Shown here one piece after another: positions 13,065 to 24,776 of a DNA stretch of 64,000 bases. Numbering within the stretch: the stretch's first letter is position 1; each line of letters begins with the position of its first letter. The stretch comes from Mycteria americana (Eukaryota; Chordata; Aves; Ciconiiformes; Ciconiidae): the NCBI RefSeq assembly GCF_035582795.1, contig NC_134365.1, positions 222,659,887 to 222,723,886 of the forward strand, given 5' to 3'. The position numbers and the translations under genes are program-made. The notes beneath the pieces are model-generated. The model saw nothing but the letters and a program-made list of their open reading frames with translations. It was not told the origin of the DNA and ran no database searches.

Positions 13065-14374
13065 TTGAGTGCCAGGGGTGACGGCACATACCACCAAAGG
13101 CAGGACACATCCCTGCAGCACTGAGACTTCCACTGGCTCCCTGCTCTGGCAGCTGTACGCTGAAATGAATGCCCAGCACAGAGCTCCCTGAGGTGCTGGT
13201 GGGGTTTGGGCATCAGCAAAAACATCTGGGTAGCAACAAACATCTGGAAAGGATCCTCTATCGGGGTGAAGTTTTCAAGCGGCTCATTTTTAGCCACAGG
13301 GAGGGTGTCGGGTACCTCGGTGGCCTCGCCAGGCTGTTCACCCCTGGCCACGGACACAGCTGGGAGGGGCGGAAAGGAGGAGCCGTTCCCCGCTGGCCTG
13401 GCTGCGTTTCCCTCTTCCAGCCCCGCAGGAGGTGCTGCCACCGTCCCGCAGGTGCAGCCCCAGGGCCGAGGACCATCGCCCTCCTGCGCCTTCCCCGTGC
13501 AAGAAAGCAGCTTATCCTTCTCTGCAGCTGTGATCCCACCTCATCGTCTCTTTCCGTCTTGCTCTCTCCGTCACTGAGCTCTCAGCTTCTCTTTAAAAAG
13601 GGCAGAGGCAGCGGCTTTCTCATAGGGGCAGCTTTTTGGGGTCTGTGAGGACAGGACACGCAGAGCACTGGGAGGGTTTGCCTGAGCAGAGACTGACACT
13701 TCTGGAGCCAAAGGTACAGCTGGGATGCCTGATCGGATGCCTCTGAAGCACTCCCCTCCTCTATTATAACCTATCTTATTAAAAAATAAATTTTCAGGTG
13801 TTCTTTTGGGAACAGTTTTTCACCTATGTGTTTACTCAAAGCATGGTCAAATAATATAGTTAAGGAATAAACAGACCCCATGCATGCTAACGTGCAACAC
13901 TTGCTTTTATTTCTGTGTTATTCCTTTGGGAGACTTTTTCAATAACATGAATTTTAATAAAGAAGCAATTCCTAAAATGAACTCCATTACACACCTGTGA
14001 TTCCGAAGAACAAGTTCATTACATGTCTTTTCACCCGACTCCAGAGAAAACGGCTGAGATGTAGATTTATTGTCACACTACAGTGAAAGCCACCTGCCTC
14101 CGCCTTGTAGGGGATTTCCCACAAGTGACATAGCTGGGGTAGGTTCTCATTTCTTTGATCACTCTCCTTCCACCGCCAATTAGAGAGCCTGACTTTTGTC
14201 TTTGTCTCACATTTTCTACAAACTGTTGGGTAAAGTGATGGGGGGATGTTGGGTGTTCTGTGACAGCGGAAGACTTAGGCATGTTGCCTGAAACAGTGCA
14301 AAGAGAGCATTTAGGGTGGGGAGCTTGGAGTCCCACCGAGGTGTTCGTCACTTTCTGATAGCAACATCTCACTC
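13065..14374. other. Intergenic 3' of the first OR gene
   Basis: GC-rich to 13530, then AT-rich. Contains the possible OR poly(A) signal (minus-strand AATAAA at 14071-14066). No gene seen. Confidence 0.55.
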
Positions 14375-15334
14375 TTATTCTTGCAGAAAATGACTCTTGG
14401 GGCAGATGAACACTTTCACAACCTTCTCTTTTATCTGTTGTGTCCGCACACCATACACGACAGGGTTCAGCAGTGGGGGGAAGAGCACGTAGAGGTTGGC
14501 CAGCAGAATGTGGACGTGGTGGGGGATTTCCCGACCAAAGCGGTGTGTTAAAACAGTGAAAAAAGCAGGAATATAGAAAAGTAATATAACACAGACATGA
14601 GAGACACAGGTGTTGAAAGCCTTGTGACGGGCAGTCCTGGAAGGGAGTCTGAATAATGCCAGAAGAATTAAGACATAGGAGACAGCAATGAGTACAACAT
14701 CTACCACTATTGCTGCAAAAGGCACGGCGAGGCCATACAAGATATTGATGGAGATGTCAGCACAGGCCAGCCGGGCGATGCCCATGTGCTCACAGTAGGT
14801 GTGCAGGATGACATTGTGCCCGCAGAACGGCAGCCTTTTCAAAAGAAATATACATGGGAAAATGATGCAGAAACTTCTCAGCAAAGCCACCAGCCCCGTT
14901 TTCACAATGGCTGACTGGGTCAGCACTGCCGCGTACCGTAGGGGGTAACAGATGGCAACAAACCGATCAAACGCCATGGCCAGCAGGATCACCGACTCTG
15001 CCGAGAAGCTGAAATGCAAGAAGAACATCTGGGTCAGGCAGGCGCCGAAGGAAATCTCCCCGGCGCTGAACCAGAACAGAGCCAGCATCTTGGGCAGAGT
15101 CGTGGTCGACAGCATCAGGTCAGCGATGGCCAGCATGGATAGGAAGAGGTACACGGGCTGGTGGAGGCTACGTTCTGTCCTTATGACAAACAACACGACA
15201 CCATTTCCTAGCAGGGCTGCCAGATACATGGAGCAGAACGGGATCGAGATCCAGATGTGCGACTTCTCCATGCCTGGGATGCCAGCCAGGATGAATGTTG
15301 CTGGCGTCAAGCTGGTAAGGTTGAGTGGTGGCAT
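14375..15334 (-). CDS. Olfactory receptor, class I, OR52-like (intact)
   Basis: A seven-transmembrane odorant receptor GPCR of 319 residues, the normal length for the family; it would act in the cilia membrane of olfactory sensory neurons through G-olf. Seen: an N-glycosylation site NLT at residues 5-7; the class I/OR52 signature GIPGMEKSHIWIS at 18-30; TM1 GN at 43-44; the DR of the TM3 motif (AFDRFVAIC, 121-129); the EC2 block CGHN...CEHMG (171-185); SY at 219-220 in TM5; NTCVSHVCVI at the TM6 entry (241-250); and NPVVYGVRT (290-298) in TM7. The CDS is a single exon without breaks. A fair 3' splice acceptor (pyrimidine run ending in CAG at about 15342-15345) lies only 7 nt before the ATG, fitting the usual OR plan of a non-coding 5' exon. 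The minus-strand AATAAA at 14071-14066 is a possible poly(A) signal. OR52 membership comes from remembered family motifs; the exact subfamily is not assigned. Confidence 0.95.
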   Translation of the reverse strand: MPPLNLTSLTPATFILAGIPGMEKSHIWISIPFCSMYLAALLGNGVVLFVIRTERSLHQPVYLFLSMLAIADLMLSTTTLPKMLALFWFSAGEISFGACLTQMFFLHFSFSAESVILLAMAFDRFVAICYPLRYAAVLTQSAIVKTGLVALLRSFCIIFPCIFLLKRLPFCGHNVILHTYCEHMGIARLACADISINILYGLAVPFAAIVVDVVLIAVSYVLILLALFRLPSRTARHKAFNTCVSHVCVILLFYIPAFFTVLTHRFGREIPHHVHILLANLYVLFPPLLNPVVYGVRTQQIKEKVVKVFICPKSHFLQE

Positions 15335-15340
15335 GTGTCA

Positions 15341-18300
15341 CCTGGAAGCAAAGGCAGAAGACACTGCAGAGTGTTATTTTAGATGCTTAAGCTCTTCCAT
15401 CACTACCAAATACCTTTTATCACCTTCTCTGATCTGCTAATAGCCACAGCCAGAGGTAGGAACCCAAATTATGAAGACCCGTGGTCTGCAATGTATTGCA
15501 GTGTGTACTTATACTTCTATTATGTGTAAACAGCAATGTCCAAATTTTCTCCTCACTTGATTTTAGCACGATGTAAGTGTATTTTTCTTCCAAGTACTTC
15601 CACTTAGACCAGAGTGAATGGAGACAGAATCAACCCTTATTGCACAAATACCTTAAGCTGATGTTCTCTAAGTCCAGAGTAGAAGGAAGCAGTCGGGCAA
15701 CGAGAGAGGAAAGGTCAAGTGTTTGCAGGGATGCACAAGATGTTCCCAGACATCAGGAACTGCAGAGGGGATAACTGGGAGTTTTAAGGTACCTGGACTC
15801 ACACTAGGTTAGAGAACAAAATTAGCTCCAGGTTTGAAGTTGGCTGCCCATGTTCCTTCCTTATCTCGAAACTTCTCTCTTCCTTTCCTTTTGGTTCTGG
15901 GACCCAGTTCGACTTGCTTTGCACCTCTTTTTCAGTGCAAATCTAGCAGAAATAAAATTTAACCAGGCACTTGGAAAGACCTTTGTGAGATGTCAGGGGA
16001 AAACCTGTGTGAGATGGAGTTCCCCCACCAGCCAAAGAAAGGGATGCACTGCTGCCCTGGAGAGGTCTGAAGAGCACTGGAGGCTGGATCAGACCCAGAC
16101 TCACACACGTTAAAAATGGGACGTGACTTTTTTTGCAGGAGCTTCTGCAGTAACAGTCAGCTCTTAAATATCAAAACTCAAAACAGGAATTACCCATAAC
16201 GCAGCCAAGATGAAAAAGTGATGCAAGTACTTAAAAATGAAAACGTGAGGTTGCTGCATACCAAAATACCGACTCCATGAATGAGAAAGCAATTGTATTT
16301 TAAACAACAGATTTGATTCCCTGTTCACAGTCAGTGAGAGAGAGACACATTTCACATCTAAAATATCCTGAACCAAGAAAGTCCAAGAAGCCTGCTCGAT
16401 AGAAACAAAACATGACAGTGGACTGTCTTTAAAAATAAAATTAGTCAAAATAATAACTATCTAATTCTGTAAATGATTTAAAACAATTTGGTATAAATAT
16501 TGCATGAAATAAAAATATGTGATGTATTAACAGACAAAATATTATTAACGCTGATAGCATATATATTATGTGCTGCCATACCAAAAGCTAGTCATCTCTT
16601 GCAAAATGCAAATGTTAAACTGCAAATAAACAAGGATCTACTGCACCTGCAGGTGGGAATCTCAGTGCAACCAGGAGCTCTGCACCAGAGGAACCTCTCA
16701 GCATTAAACCCCTTCCTCCATGATCTAATGGCCACTGTAAGACTGTATGTACACAGATACAGCTCTAAGGATGCATCTCCTACAGCTACCCCTGAGCAGT
16801 GCTTTGGATTCTTCTTTCCTAAAATATTTTAATCCTAATTTAAACTAAAAGCTATAACCTAGGAAACAATCACATTCCTGCAGAGCTGCCTAAGGATTAC
16901 AAGAAGGTCTGCAGCAGTCTCTTGGCATCACTGGAGAAGGCTCTAGCTGCAGGCACCTCTGGTTTGCCCCGCACATCCCCAGCACCCAGCACAAGGGCTC
17001 TGGTCGAGGATGCGGCTTCCCGGTGCTGCGGAGGGAGAGGGGACGGAGCCCCCCTCGCCGCCATCCGTGGGGCAGCCTCCCCCACAAGTAATCAGCCTTC
17101 AGGAGAGAGGTTAGGGAAACAAAAACGGGGTGGGAGAGAAAGGTTTCATTGGTGATTCATTGTCTCCTAACAAGAGAATGAAAACAATGCCAGTATTTCT
17201 CTCGCATGGCCTGAGCGCGCCGGCAGCTCTCGCGCGGGAGCGAGATGTGGGATGCTGCGGCTGGGCAGGCGAGGCGCAGGCACCAGCCGGGGCAGCCCGT
17301 GCTGGCGTTGCCTTCGTGGGCATCGCCCCGTGCGTGGTTTACTCCTGCCTGCTCGTGCTGCCCTGTCTTCTTTAACTCAGCACCCCCAGCTCTCAAAAAC
17401 ACATAATCTCAGTTAGAGAGCGGCTGATCTCACGGGCAGGGGAGGGAAGGCTCTTCACATGATTATTGTTAATCAGGAAGTTGGCATCTCTGCCCCAGAG
17501 TCAACATCCTAGAGATCCTTCTGGCCCCAAACGTACAATGCAAACAGCTCACCAGATCCCTGACCTTAAGAGGAACGTGGGTCCCTGGCTGCGCTCCGGG
17601 CAGGGGCTGCGGTGCCGGAGCTGGGGGCGGTGGGGGCCGTTGTACCTCTCTGCAGGATCCCAGAGGACGGAGGAAGCACCGTGCCCTGCTCAGCAGCTCC
17701 GTAAGTGCCCTGCAGCTGAGGAGACGTGCCCTGGGATGTCGTCCCCCCACTCCTCCAGTCCCACCTTCGCACCACACACGTTATAAGCGTGTTGCTCTCT
17801 GCAGACGCATTTGCAGGTCCCTAACGCGTGGCTCTGTGTCTGCCCTGCCTCCCTTCCCACCAAGCACGCAATTATACCTGCGCTGCTTTGCGTCTCCTGT
17901 CCTTGGGGCCCTGGTTGGATTGATGTGATGTAGCTGCAGGTTGTGGCAAGACACAGTCAAGCTTTGGAAAAACAGGCATGATGAGTCCTAAAAAAAGTGG
18001 TCTGACTTATCAAAAGTGCCGAGCATCCAGACGTACAAACTCAATGCAATCACTTTTGCAAATACCTTAGCACATATGTATAAATAGCAATCCATTTTGA
18101 ATAGATTATTGAGCTTGACGCATAACACTCTTGGTGATTAATGCAATAAAAGAAATTTGGAAGCGTTTCCCCATAGCAATGAGAGAGGCAACCTGTGGGC
18201 TGTGCTCCTCTAGGGGATGGGAGGAAGAGTTCGGGGCTCAGGAGCCCTCCTTGAATGAACGGAGGACACTGCCCACAGCTCCCAGGTCAGTCGGTGACCA

Positions 18301-21300
18301 CCCCTCCCTTCGGCCCCTCGGGAATCTCACCATACATAGAGTTAGAAACACATTAGTCTGCAGGAACTATTTTCTGTAGGCTGAATCATCTCAGTACAAA
18401 TTAGCCTCCAAGCAGAGGCAGCTGTGGATGTCACAGGCTCAGCAGCACACCCACACCTGAAGAAACACAGGAAGATTTTGACCATAAAAAAAAACAATTC
18501 CAAAAGAGCAATTGTGGAGTACAGCATTCGACACAGATACAACCCCCAAGGCACAAGTCCCACCATGCTGTGTCTTGTTTAGGATTGCAGGCAATGCAGG
18601 CAGTGCAGGCAACACAAAATAAGATGTGATGCCTGGCCGTGTCAGAGCTCAGGGCCAGCACAAGTGGCCGAGAGAGCCGCAGCATGGCTGGATCCGTGCT
18701 GCAGTGGCATCACTGCTTCAGGGACCTAGAAAAGCACAGTTACTGCTATCAAGGGTGACACTGGGCAGATGATATTCATTGTCCTGGCCAGGCTGGAGAT
18801 GTGTGCCTGGAATTGTCCACTGCTGCTGCCTGTGCCAGGGAAGGAGCCAGTGCCAGGGAACGCGGGTGGGCACCGAAGCTCAGCCATCTGTACGAATGGG
18901 TGGTACAGCATTTCCCAGGGAGGTTTCCGCCAGCAAACTCTCAAATGGTCCCTGGGCGCAGGAGCTGGCGGTGCCCAGGGCTGGATCAGCCCGCTGATTC
19001 GGACGGTGGTGAGCATCCCGGACACAGGCTATTCTGTGCCTGCCAGGCTCCCAGTGGTGCACCCATGTCTTCAGGTGCCCAGGCACCTTTAAAAAAGCCC
19101 AGCTCCCAGGGGTGAGGACCAGCTTGCTAATGAGATAGATAGCTGAAGTTTATCAATCAGCCCAGCTGCCTCCATGGACAAGGAGAAGAGAGAAGGACGT
19201 GAAAGCAGTGGCAGAGCTCATGCTGTCCTGCAAGCACAAACGGTCCTTACGCTCCCCACTACAGAGACTGCAAGGGACCACAGTCCTCCAGCAACTGCCA
19301 AATCACACCAAAAATCCCATACAGAAGCTGAGCAAAGTCAGGAGGTCATTTTTGTGGGAAAAAAATATCTACATTCAGTGATTTCTTCATGTGTCATGAG
19401 TTCCTCCCAGGTTTACCAAAATATTTATAAGAAAAAAAAGTAAAAATGTGTTAAGTGGCAAATTATTTTAGCACTTTTTTGTAACTGAAACCTTAAAACT
19501 GCTTGAATTTGAAACACAAGCATTTTAAAGAAATACTTTGTTCCACCAATCTTTTGTGTGTAAATGCTCCATCGACTTCTAACGCACTTTCTGAGATGCC
19601 CTATTCTATTCCTCCTCACCTCCAGCCACTGATGTAGAGGGACATAGGTGTCTTGTAGGTCCTGTGTCACATCTGCCAGCCCCATGTGGATGTCTCAGAT
19701 GCCCAGGGGCATCTCTGGTGGTGCTGGGCTCCTCCACATGAGAACGGAGTCATGCCAAGATCTCCACTGGCTGCAGCAGGAGGCTGGATGCACAACTCGC
19801 ATCTCGATCCTTACATTTCGGTGTCTACCACCCACACCTGTCTCACTCCAGCATCAGCCCTGGACAAACAGCCCAGCACAGGTCACATAGGCCTTGCACA
19901 CATGTTCAGCCTCTCATGACTTCACGGGCAGCTGTTATGTGAGTCTTCAAGCACGGCCCCAAGCAGAGGCATTTCACAGCAGCACGATCCTGAAGCATCA
20001 GTGGCAGCTTTAACCACCAGGGAAGTTTGCAAAGTCTTGACTTGGTGCAGCTAACACGCTCTTCAGGCCATGGCTGCTGCATGGAGACCCCAACAAACCT
20101 GTGATCACCACCCCCGAGATAAACAACGTTCCTGTGGCCGAGGGTCGAGGGCAGGGCTGAAGCTTTTGTCCATCAGAAAGCAGAGGACACGACCAAGATC
20201 CGCTTGTCAATTGCTGCCAGAGGCTAATGCTGTCGTAGGGAATTAGCTTTATCCCAGCAGCTCAGACAAAGCACGGCTTCTGGCACGTGCATAGTCACAC
20301 ATGAGGTCTGCCGTGAGAGAGGGGTGTTTTCCAGCCACAGTCTATTGAGCACCAACCCATCTCCCCAGGACCAATCCTCCAGTCACCTCCAGAGAGGTGA
20401 AAAAAGAGGGCGTGGAGAGAAAGAAGGAACAAGACAAAATAGCAAGGAGAAATAGGACACAAAAAGTCTGAAATTGGCATAAGAAGAATGGCTGAAGAAC
20501 CATAAATGGGGCAGGTGGAGGAGGAGGTGAAAGAAACAGGTAGAAAACCTCTCACTGGACATACTGTAAGGGAAGGATGCTGGGAGAGAAAATGCTTGCA
20601 GAAGAAACGAGTGGGAAACCCAGAGCAGCAAGAAGGAGGCTCAGAGCTTGGGTGGCCGGGCAGAGGACAGGCAGGACAGGCAGGACAGGTGAGGAGCAGG
20701 AAGGGAGGCACGTGATGGGACCGGTAGAACACTGTACGGAGGGGCCAAAGGAAAGGGGTCTGGGCTGATCCTGACCTTGTTCACACCAGGCAGGGCTGGG
20801 AGAAGGGAAGAAGGTCCAGAGGAGCACAGCCAGCCCCAGCTGCTCCATCTCCCCTGCAGCAGCAGCAGGGCTGGCCAGGACATGGCTTTGAGACATTATG
20901 GGCAGGTCTGCAGCAGCAAACCTTGGATGCCTAAAGCTCCCAATCAGTTACCACAGCTTGTGTTACGGAGACAAGGCTTTGAAGAGCATTATGGCTGCAT
21001 GTGGCACAACCCCATTCACAGCCTCAGACTCACACACAGCAAAGCAAAGGGGACAAGACTTGCAAAGACGCTCAGCTCTGGTCCTGAGGAAGGGTCTGGA
21101 GAAGATGCCTTAACCCCTGGTCCCATGTGTGACACTGAGCAAAGCACAAAGGGTTTAGGATTTGCTAATGGGAGAACCGGTGCATGAAAACTTCAGTGCA
21201 ACAGTAGGTGGGTAAAAACCAACTGTGAACATATTCAGGATGAAAATCTGACTTACAGCCATCACTGATGGTTACCATAGCCCTCATGGACTTCACTCCC

Positions 21301-21871
21301 ATAGGAGAAGCAGTGGCAGAAATGACAGATTAACTTTCAAAACAGCATGTGCTCAGTTGAGGAAAGGCTGATGCCCGCAGTGACAGGAGTTAGATGGCTC
21401 AGATACTTCCTGCCTCTCTTCTGTAGGGCCAGATTTTAAAAAAAAAGCAGCTGTGCCACTGTTTGTTTTGGAGTCCAAATGGGAGCCAAGCTCATTTATC
21501 ATCTGGTCTTCAGTATCTCTGTCTCTCAGTTCCTAATCTGTAAAAAGGCATATTTTCCCTCTCTGGTGTCTTTTCTTGGCATGTTTTTTCCCTGCATACA
21601 CACCTGGATTACAGACTCTATCTGTAAAGGGGTAGCACCACATTCAGGTAGGGCCTGCCCTCACAGTTTCACAACACAGAAAGGTCCTCATGTCTATTGC
21701 TTTTGAATGCAAGAAATCCTTGCAGCCAAGAGGAAATTAATTCTCATGCATGGAAGAATGCTACAGCACACAACTTCTTAATATGCACCCTGCTGCTTTT
21801 AGTGTGTGATGACACTGAATTACAACCATCAACAAATGAGGTACTACAACTGGTTCATTTGGACAAACCAG
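15341..21871. other. Intergenic between OR and ubiquilin
   Basis: 6.5 kb without a supported gene. The OR's non-coding first exon should lie in its left part but was not located. There is a small GC-rich patch with CpGs at 16970-17330 and a purine-rich stretch at 20395-20700. Confidence 0.55.
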
Positions 21872-23650
21872 TTAGGGTATCTTCTTTGATGGTGGTGCTT
21901 TTGCCAGTATCTCCGCTGCTGCACTGATGTCTCCTTCTGCATCAATGAGTGCCTGCAAGTTTGCGCTTTGGTCCTGGAAGCCCATGGCACTGAGCTGCTC
22001 CATTTGTCTCTTAAATCTGGTCTGTGGCGCCTGCTCATCCATCTCCATCTGACCTTCTCCTTCATCCTCGTCTGACACCAAAACCGCATCATCCTCAGAC
22101 TTACTGCTTTGTGCCGAGTCGTCCATGCTTTCCAGATCCAGCTCCACATGCAAGTCCTCCAAACTAAGTATAAAATCTGGTACTTCTATTGAAAGGGTCT
22201 GCAACCCCAGCTGGATCTGTAGCAATGCCTGCAGTGCTCTGGGGTTTCTCAGCAAGGACGAAATCTCAGCGTTCTCCATCTCCGGTGGCAGCTGCTGTGC
22301 CCATTGATCTTGTGGGGGAGAATTTCCATCGCTTGATATACGAGCGCTATTCAGCAGCATTTGTGCTGGGCTGTCGGGGTTTGTTAGTGCACTCTCCAGG
22401 TTGTGCATGAGTTCTGGGTTTCCTGTCAGTTGCTGAACCATGCTCTGAACCTCCCCTGAGTTGGGTACCACTGGACCTGCTGCAGGACCCAAACTCAGCG
22501 AGGCAAACCTGTCGCCTGCACTGCTACTGGCAAATTGGCCATCGTAGTCATCTGCATTATCACTGACTCTGTCGGACTGCGGAGCCCAAGGGTTGGGTAA
22601 TGGCCTCCGGTTTTCAGTATGGGCTGGTAGCCTGGCTCCACTCAGGGGTGGGTTACTGTCTAAGGAAGCAAAGGGGTTGTTGCCCAGCTGTGCCTGCACA
22701 GCATCCAAGATGGGCTCCTCGATTTCCCTGTACAGCTGCTCCAGAGCTCTGTACCCACCAGGGATGCTTTCAAGGTTGTTCATGGCCACATCGTGGTTCC
22801 TTATCATCTCTTGCATTATGGCAGGACTGCTGGAGGCCTCTAATATTTCCCTGATAGTATGTGGGTTGGTGAGAATCTGACCGATCTCGGGATTTTCTTC
22901 AGCCAGCTGCTGCATCTGAGGGTTGGACATGATGAGATCCCTGACAAGATCGGTATTGTCAAGGATGTTCTGCACAAAGGTGCTCTGCACCATCTCGCTT
23001 ATCAAGCTGTGCATGGACACATCTTGTTCTTGAATGCTACTCGCCAAGTCCAACATGTCTGCTGAGTCCAGGCCTAGGAGATGTACGCCTGTCACCCCAA
23101 GGAGGAACCCTAGTAAAAATGCATTGTTGTTGATGGTGTTCAGATCCAGGCCTGAACTGAGGATCCTAGACAAGAGGTCCTCCATGGTCTGGGCCACTAT
23201 GTCCTGGCTGGACGTCAACAGCTCAAACAAGTTATGATGGATCAAGCATGGGTTTTGCAGATCAGCTCTGCTTCCCAAGTAGAATAAATTGGAATTACTG
23301 TGGCTGGGAGGTTGCATGAGAGGGGTCGCTCTACCTTGATCGGCCAGGCCGTCCTGTGGTCTCTTTGGGGACCTGATGACCACGTGGATGCTGACCCCAC
23401 TGTGAACTCCATGCTGGCTCAAAGTATCTTGATCCCTGAGGACTTTCCCAGCAAATATCAGGACCAGCAGATCCGGGGGTGTTTTGAAACGCTTGGCAAC
23501 TTCTTCCTTAAACTCCTGGATGGTGCTGCTCTGAGCAACCTCAAACTGCTCTTTCTGCTTGAGGGTCTTCACAGTCACTTTTATGATATTTGAGGAACCC
23601 ACAGTGACAACAGGTTGACTAGTCTCCGCTGCCCCTTTGCTTTCGGACAT
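21872..23650 (-). CDS. UBQLN3: Ubiquilin, UBQLN3/UBQLNL-like, single-exon CDS
   Basis: Encodes 592 residues (UBQLN1 is 589). Ubiquilins carry ubiquitinated clients to the proteasome and chaperone membrane proteins in the cytosol. Seen in order: an N-terminal ubiquitin-like domain (about 21-94, with KVTVKT and LVLIFAGKVL); an STI1-type region (about 217-295, NPQMQQL, NPEIGQIL, LESIPGGY); the ubiquilin hallmark PLPNPWAPQ (350-358); a second STI1-type region (about 405-485); an acidic stretch (about 497-540); and a C-terminal UBA domain (about 545-585, with MGF and NLQALI). The open frame extends 96 codons further upstream to 23938. I chose the ATG at 23650 because it has a strong Kozak context (GCCACCATG), the homology begins there, and a good splice acceptor (TTTGCTTTTCAACAG, AG at 23682-23683) lies 31 nt upstream, implying a non-coding 5' exon. 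The intronless CDS and its position among OR52 genes match mammalian UBQLN3/UBQLNL. The UBQLN3 versus UBQLNL label is inferred from synteny. Confidence 0.95.
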   Translation of the reverse strand: MSESKGAAETSQPVVTVGSSNIIKVTVKTLKQKEQFEVAQSSTIQEFKEEVAKRFKTPPDLLVLIFAGKVLRDQDTLSQHGVHSGVSIHVVIRSPKRPQDGLADQGRATPLMQPPSHSNSNLFYLGSRADLQNPCLIHHNLFELLTSSQDIVAQTMEDLLSRILSSGLDLNTINNNAFLLGFLLGVTGVHLLGLDSADMLDLASSIQEQDVSMHSLISEMVQSTFVQNILDNTDLVRDLIMSNPQMQQLAEENPEIGQILTNPHTIREILEASSSPAIMQEMIRNHDVAMNNLESIPGGYRALEQLYREIEEPILDAVQAQLGNNPFASLDSNPPLSGARLPAHTENRRPLPNPWAPQSDRVSDNADDYDGQFASSSAGDRFASLSLGPAAGPVVPNSGEVQSMVQQLTGNPELMHNLESALTNPDSPAQMLLNSARISSDGNSPPQDQWAQQLPPEMENAEISSLLRNPRALQALLQIQLGLQTLSIEVPDFILSLEDLHVELDLESMDDSAQSSKSEDDAVLVSDEDEGEGQMEMDEQAPQTRFKRQMEQLSAMGFQDQSANLQALIDAEGDISAAAEILAKAPPSKKIP

Positions 23651-23680
23651 GGTGGCTCCGAGACCAGGACTGCGCTTTGG

Positions 23681-23697
23681 TCTGTTGAAAAGCAAAG
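23681..23697 (-). promoter_or_regulatory. Predicted 3' splice acceptor upstream of ubiquilin CDS
   Basis: Minus-strand TTTGCTTTTCAACAG with AG at 23682-23683, 31 nt before the ATG in a strong Kozak context at 23650. If used, the in-frame open sequence further upstream (to 23938) is intron or promoter and not protein. This decides the start chosen for the ubiquilin. Confidence 0.5.
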
Positions 23698-24305
23698 GTG
23701 TTGGCAGAAGGTGGGAAGCACGAGGGGGCAACGGCCACCAGCTGAAACAGGGGAGTGGCTGTTGCCCCTGATATGGTGACAGCTGCCGGGAGGGAGCAGT
23801 GACACAGGGACAAGGACCGCCTCTCCCCACAGTGCAGACCGAACGCACATACCAGCCAGATGTTGCACAGCTGCTCCGCTCGCTCACCACCCGAGCAGTC
23901 CCCCCATGTTCCTTGTCCTGCTGTGGCCTCCTGCCCACATAGAATTGCCATGCAGCTGTCCCTGTGCTATGACATCACCACTGATGTCAGACTGAGCAGC
24001 AATGGCCTGGACAGGGGGCACCTCCCTTGGAGCTGAGCTTGGGCTTCCTTGCCTCCATGGTCCCCAGCTAACCTAGTCCCTGGGGCACAGGGAAGACCAC
24101 GACATGGGAAAACCCGGGCTCAGGGGACTCCAGGACCATTTCCATTTGAGACGAACGCCACACGCGGCCGCTTGCAGGCTGGCATCGCCAACCCCACTGC
24201 AAAGCTGCCAGGCACCCACCCTCTCTGCTCCGGACCTTGCTCCCCTGTTTCATTGAACAAGCCCCTCCTGCCAGGTTTGCTTCAGGGATGCAAAGAACCC
24301 TGAAG

Positions 24306-24433
24306 CTTCGCATCCCGTGCCCACCAGCCTTCGGCATCCCGTGCCCATCAGCCTTCGGCATCCCGTGCCCACCAGCCTTCGGCATCCTGTGCCCACCAGC
24401 CTTCGGCATCCCGTGCCCATCAGCCTTCGGGTC
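24306..24433. repeat. 24-bp minisatellite, 5.3 copies
   Basis: Tandem units of CTTCGGCATCCCGTGCCCACCAGC (given once here as the unit; 24 bp) at 24306, 24329, 24353, 24377 and 24401, plus a partial unit to 24433. Unit differences are C/T at one site and one lost G. Because 24 is a multiple of three, it keeps frames open on both strands. It lies about 650 bp upstream of the ubiquilin ATG. Confidence 0.95.
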
Positions 24434-24734
24434 CTTTTGTGGTTTTGCTGCCGGCCCTGCGCACCCACACCCAGGGTCAGCCCTCTCCTCTCGCAGGCTC
24501 CTAGCAGTGCAGTCTCCGTGCCTGCCACCTCCCTCACCCCCTTGATCTCAGCTGTCTGAGAAGGAAATATCCCCCTTCTTCAGCCCGAGCACAGGAGCAC
24601 CCTCACCTTTTCAACCAGGAAACACCACCACTCAGAGCTTACCTTAGTTTTATCCCCAAGATTGCCACAGTGCAGATGTTCCCGGGTAAGGGTTATGCAA
24701 GCTGTGCAATTTCAAGACACTTTGCACCATCCTT

Positions 24735-24776
24735 GTGGTGTGTTAAAACAACATCCTGTGTTAAAACAGCATCCAC
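24735..24776. repeat. Short tandem duplication (TGTGTTAAAACA)
   Basis: Two imperfect copies of an 18-bp unit containing TGTTAAAACARCATCC next to each other. A minor local duplication. Confidence 0.7.

Noticed and set aside
12989-13441. 150-codon minus-strand frame next to repeat copy 2
   Set aside because: Part of it is the unknown repeat in reverse, and the equivalent frame is not preserved in copy 1.
21480-21640. Possible MIR-type SINE (CTCTCAGTTCCTAATCTGTAAAA), also a shorter match at 61137
   Set aside because: The match is limited to about 25 bp of a common core phrase; too short to support without a profile search.
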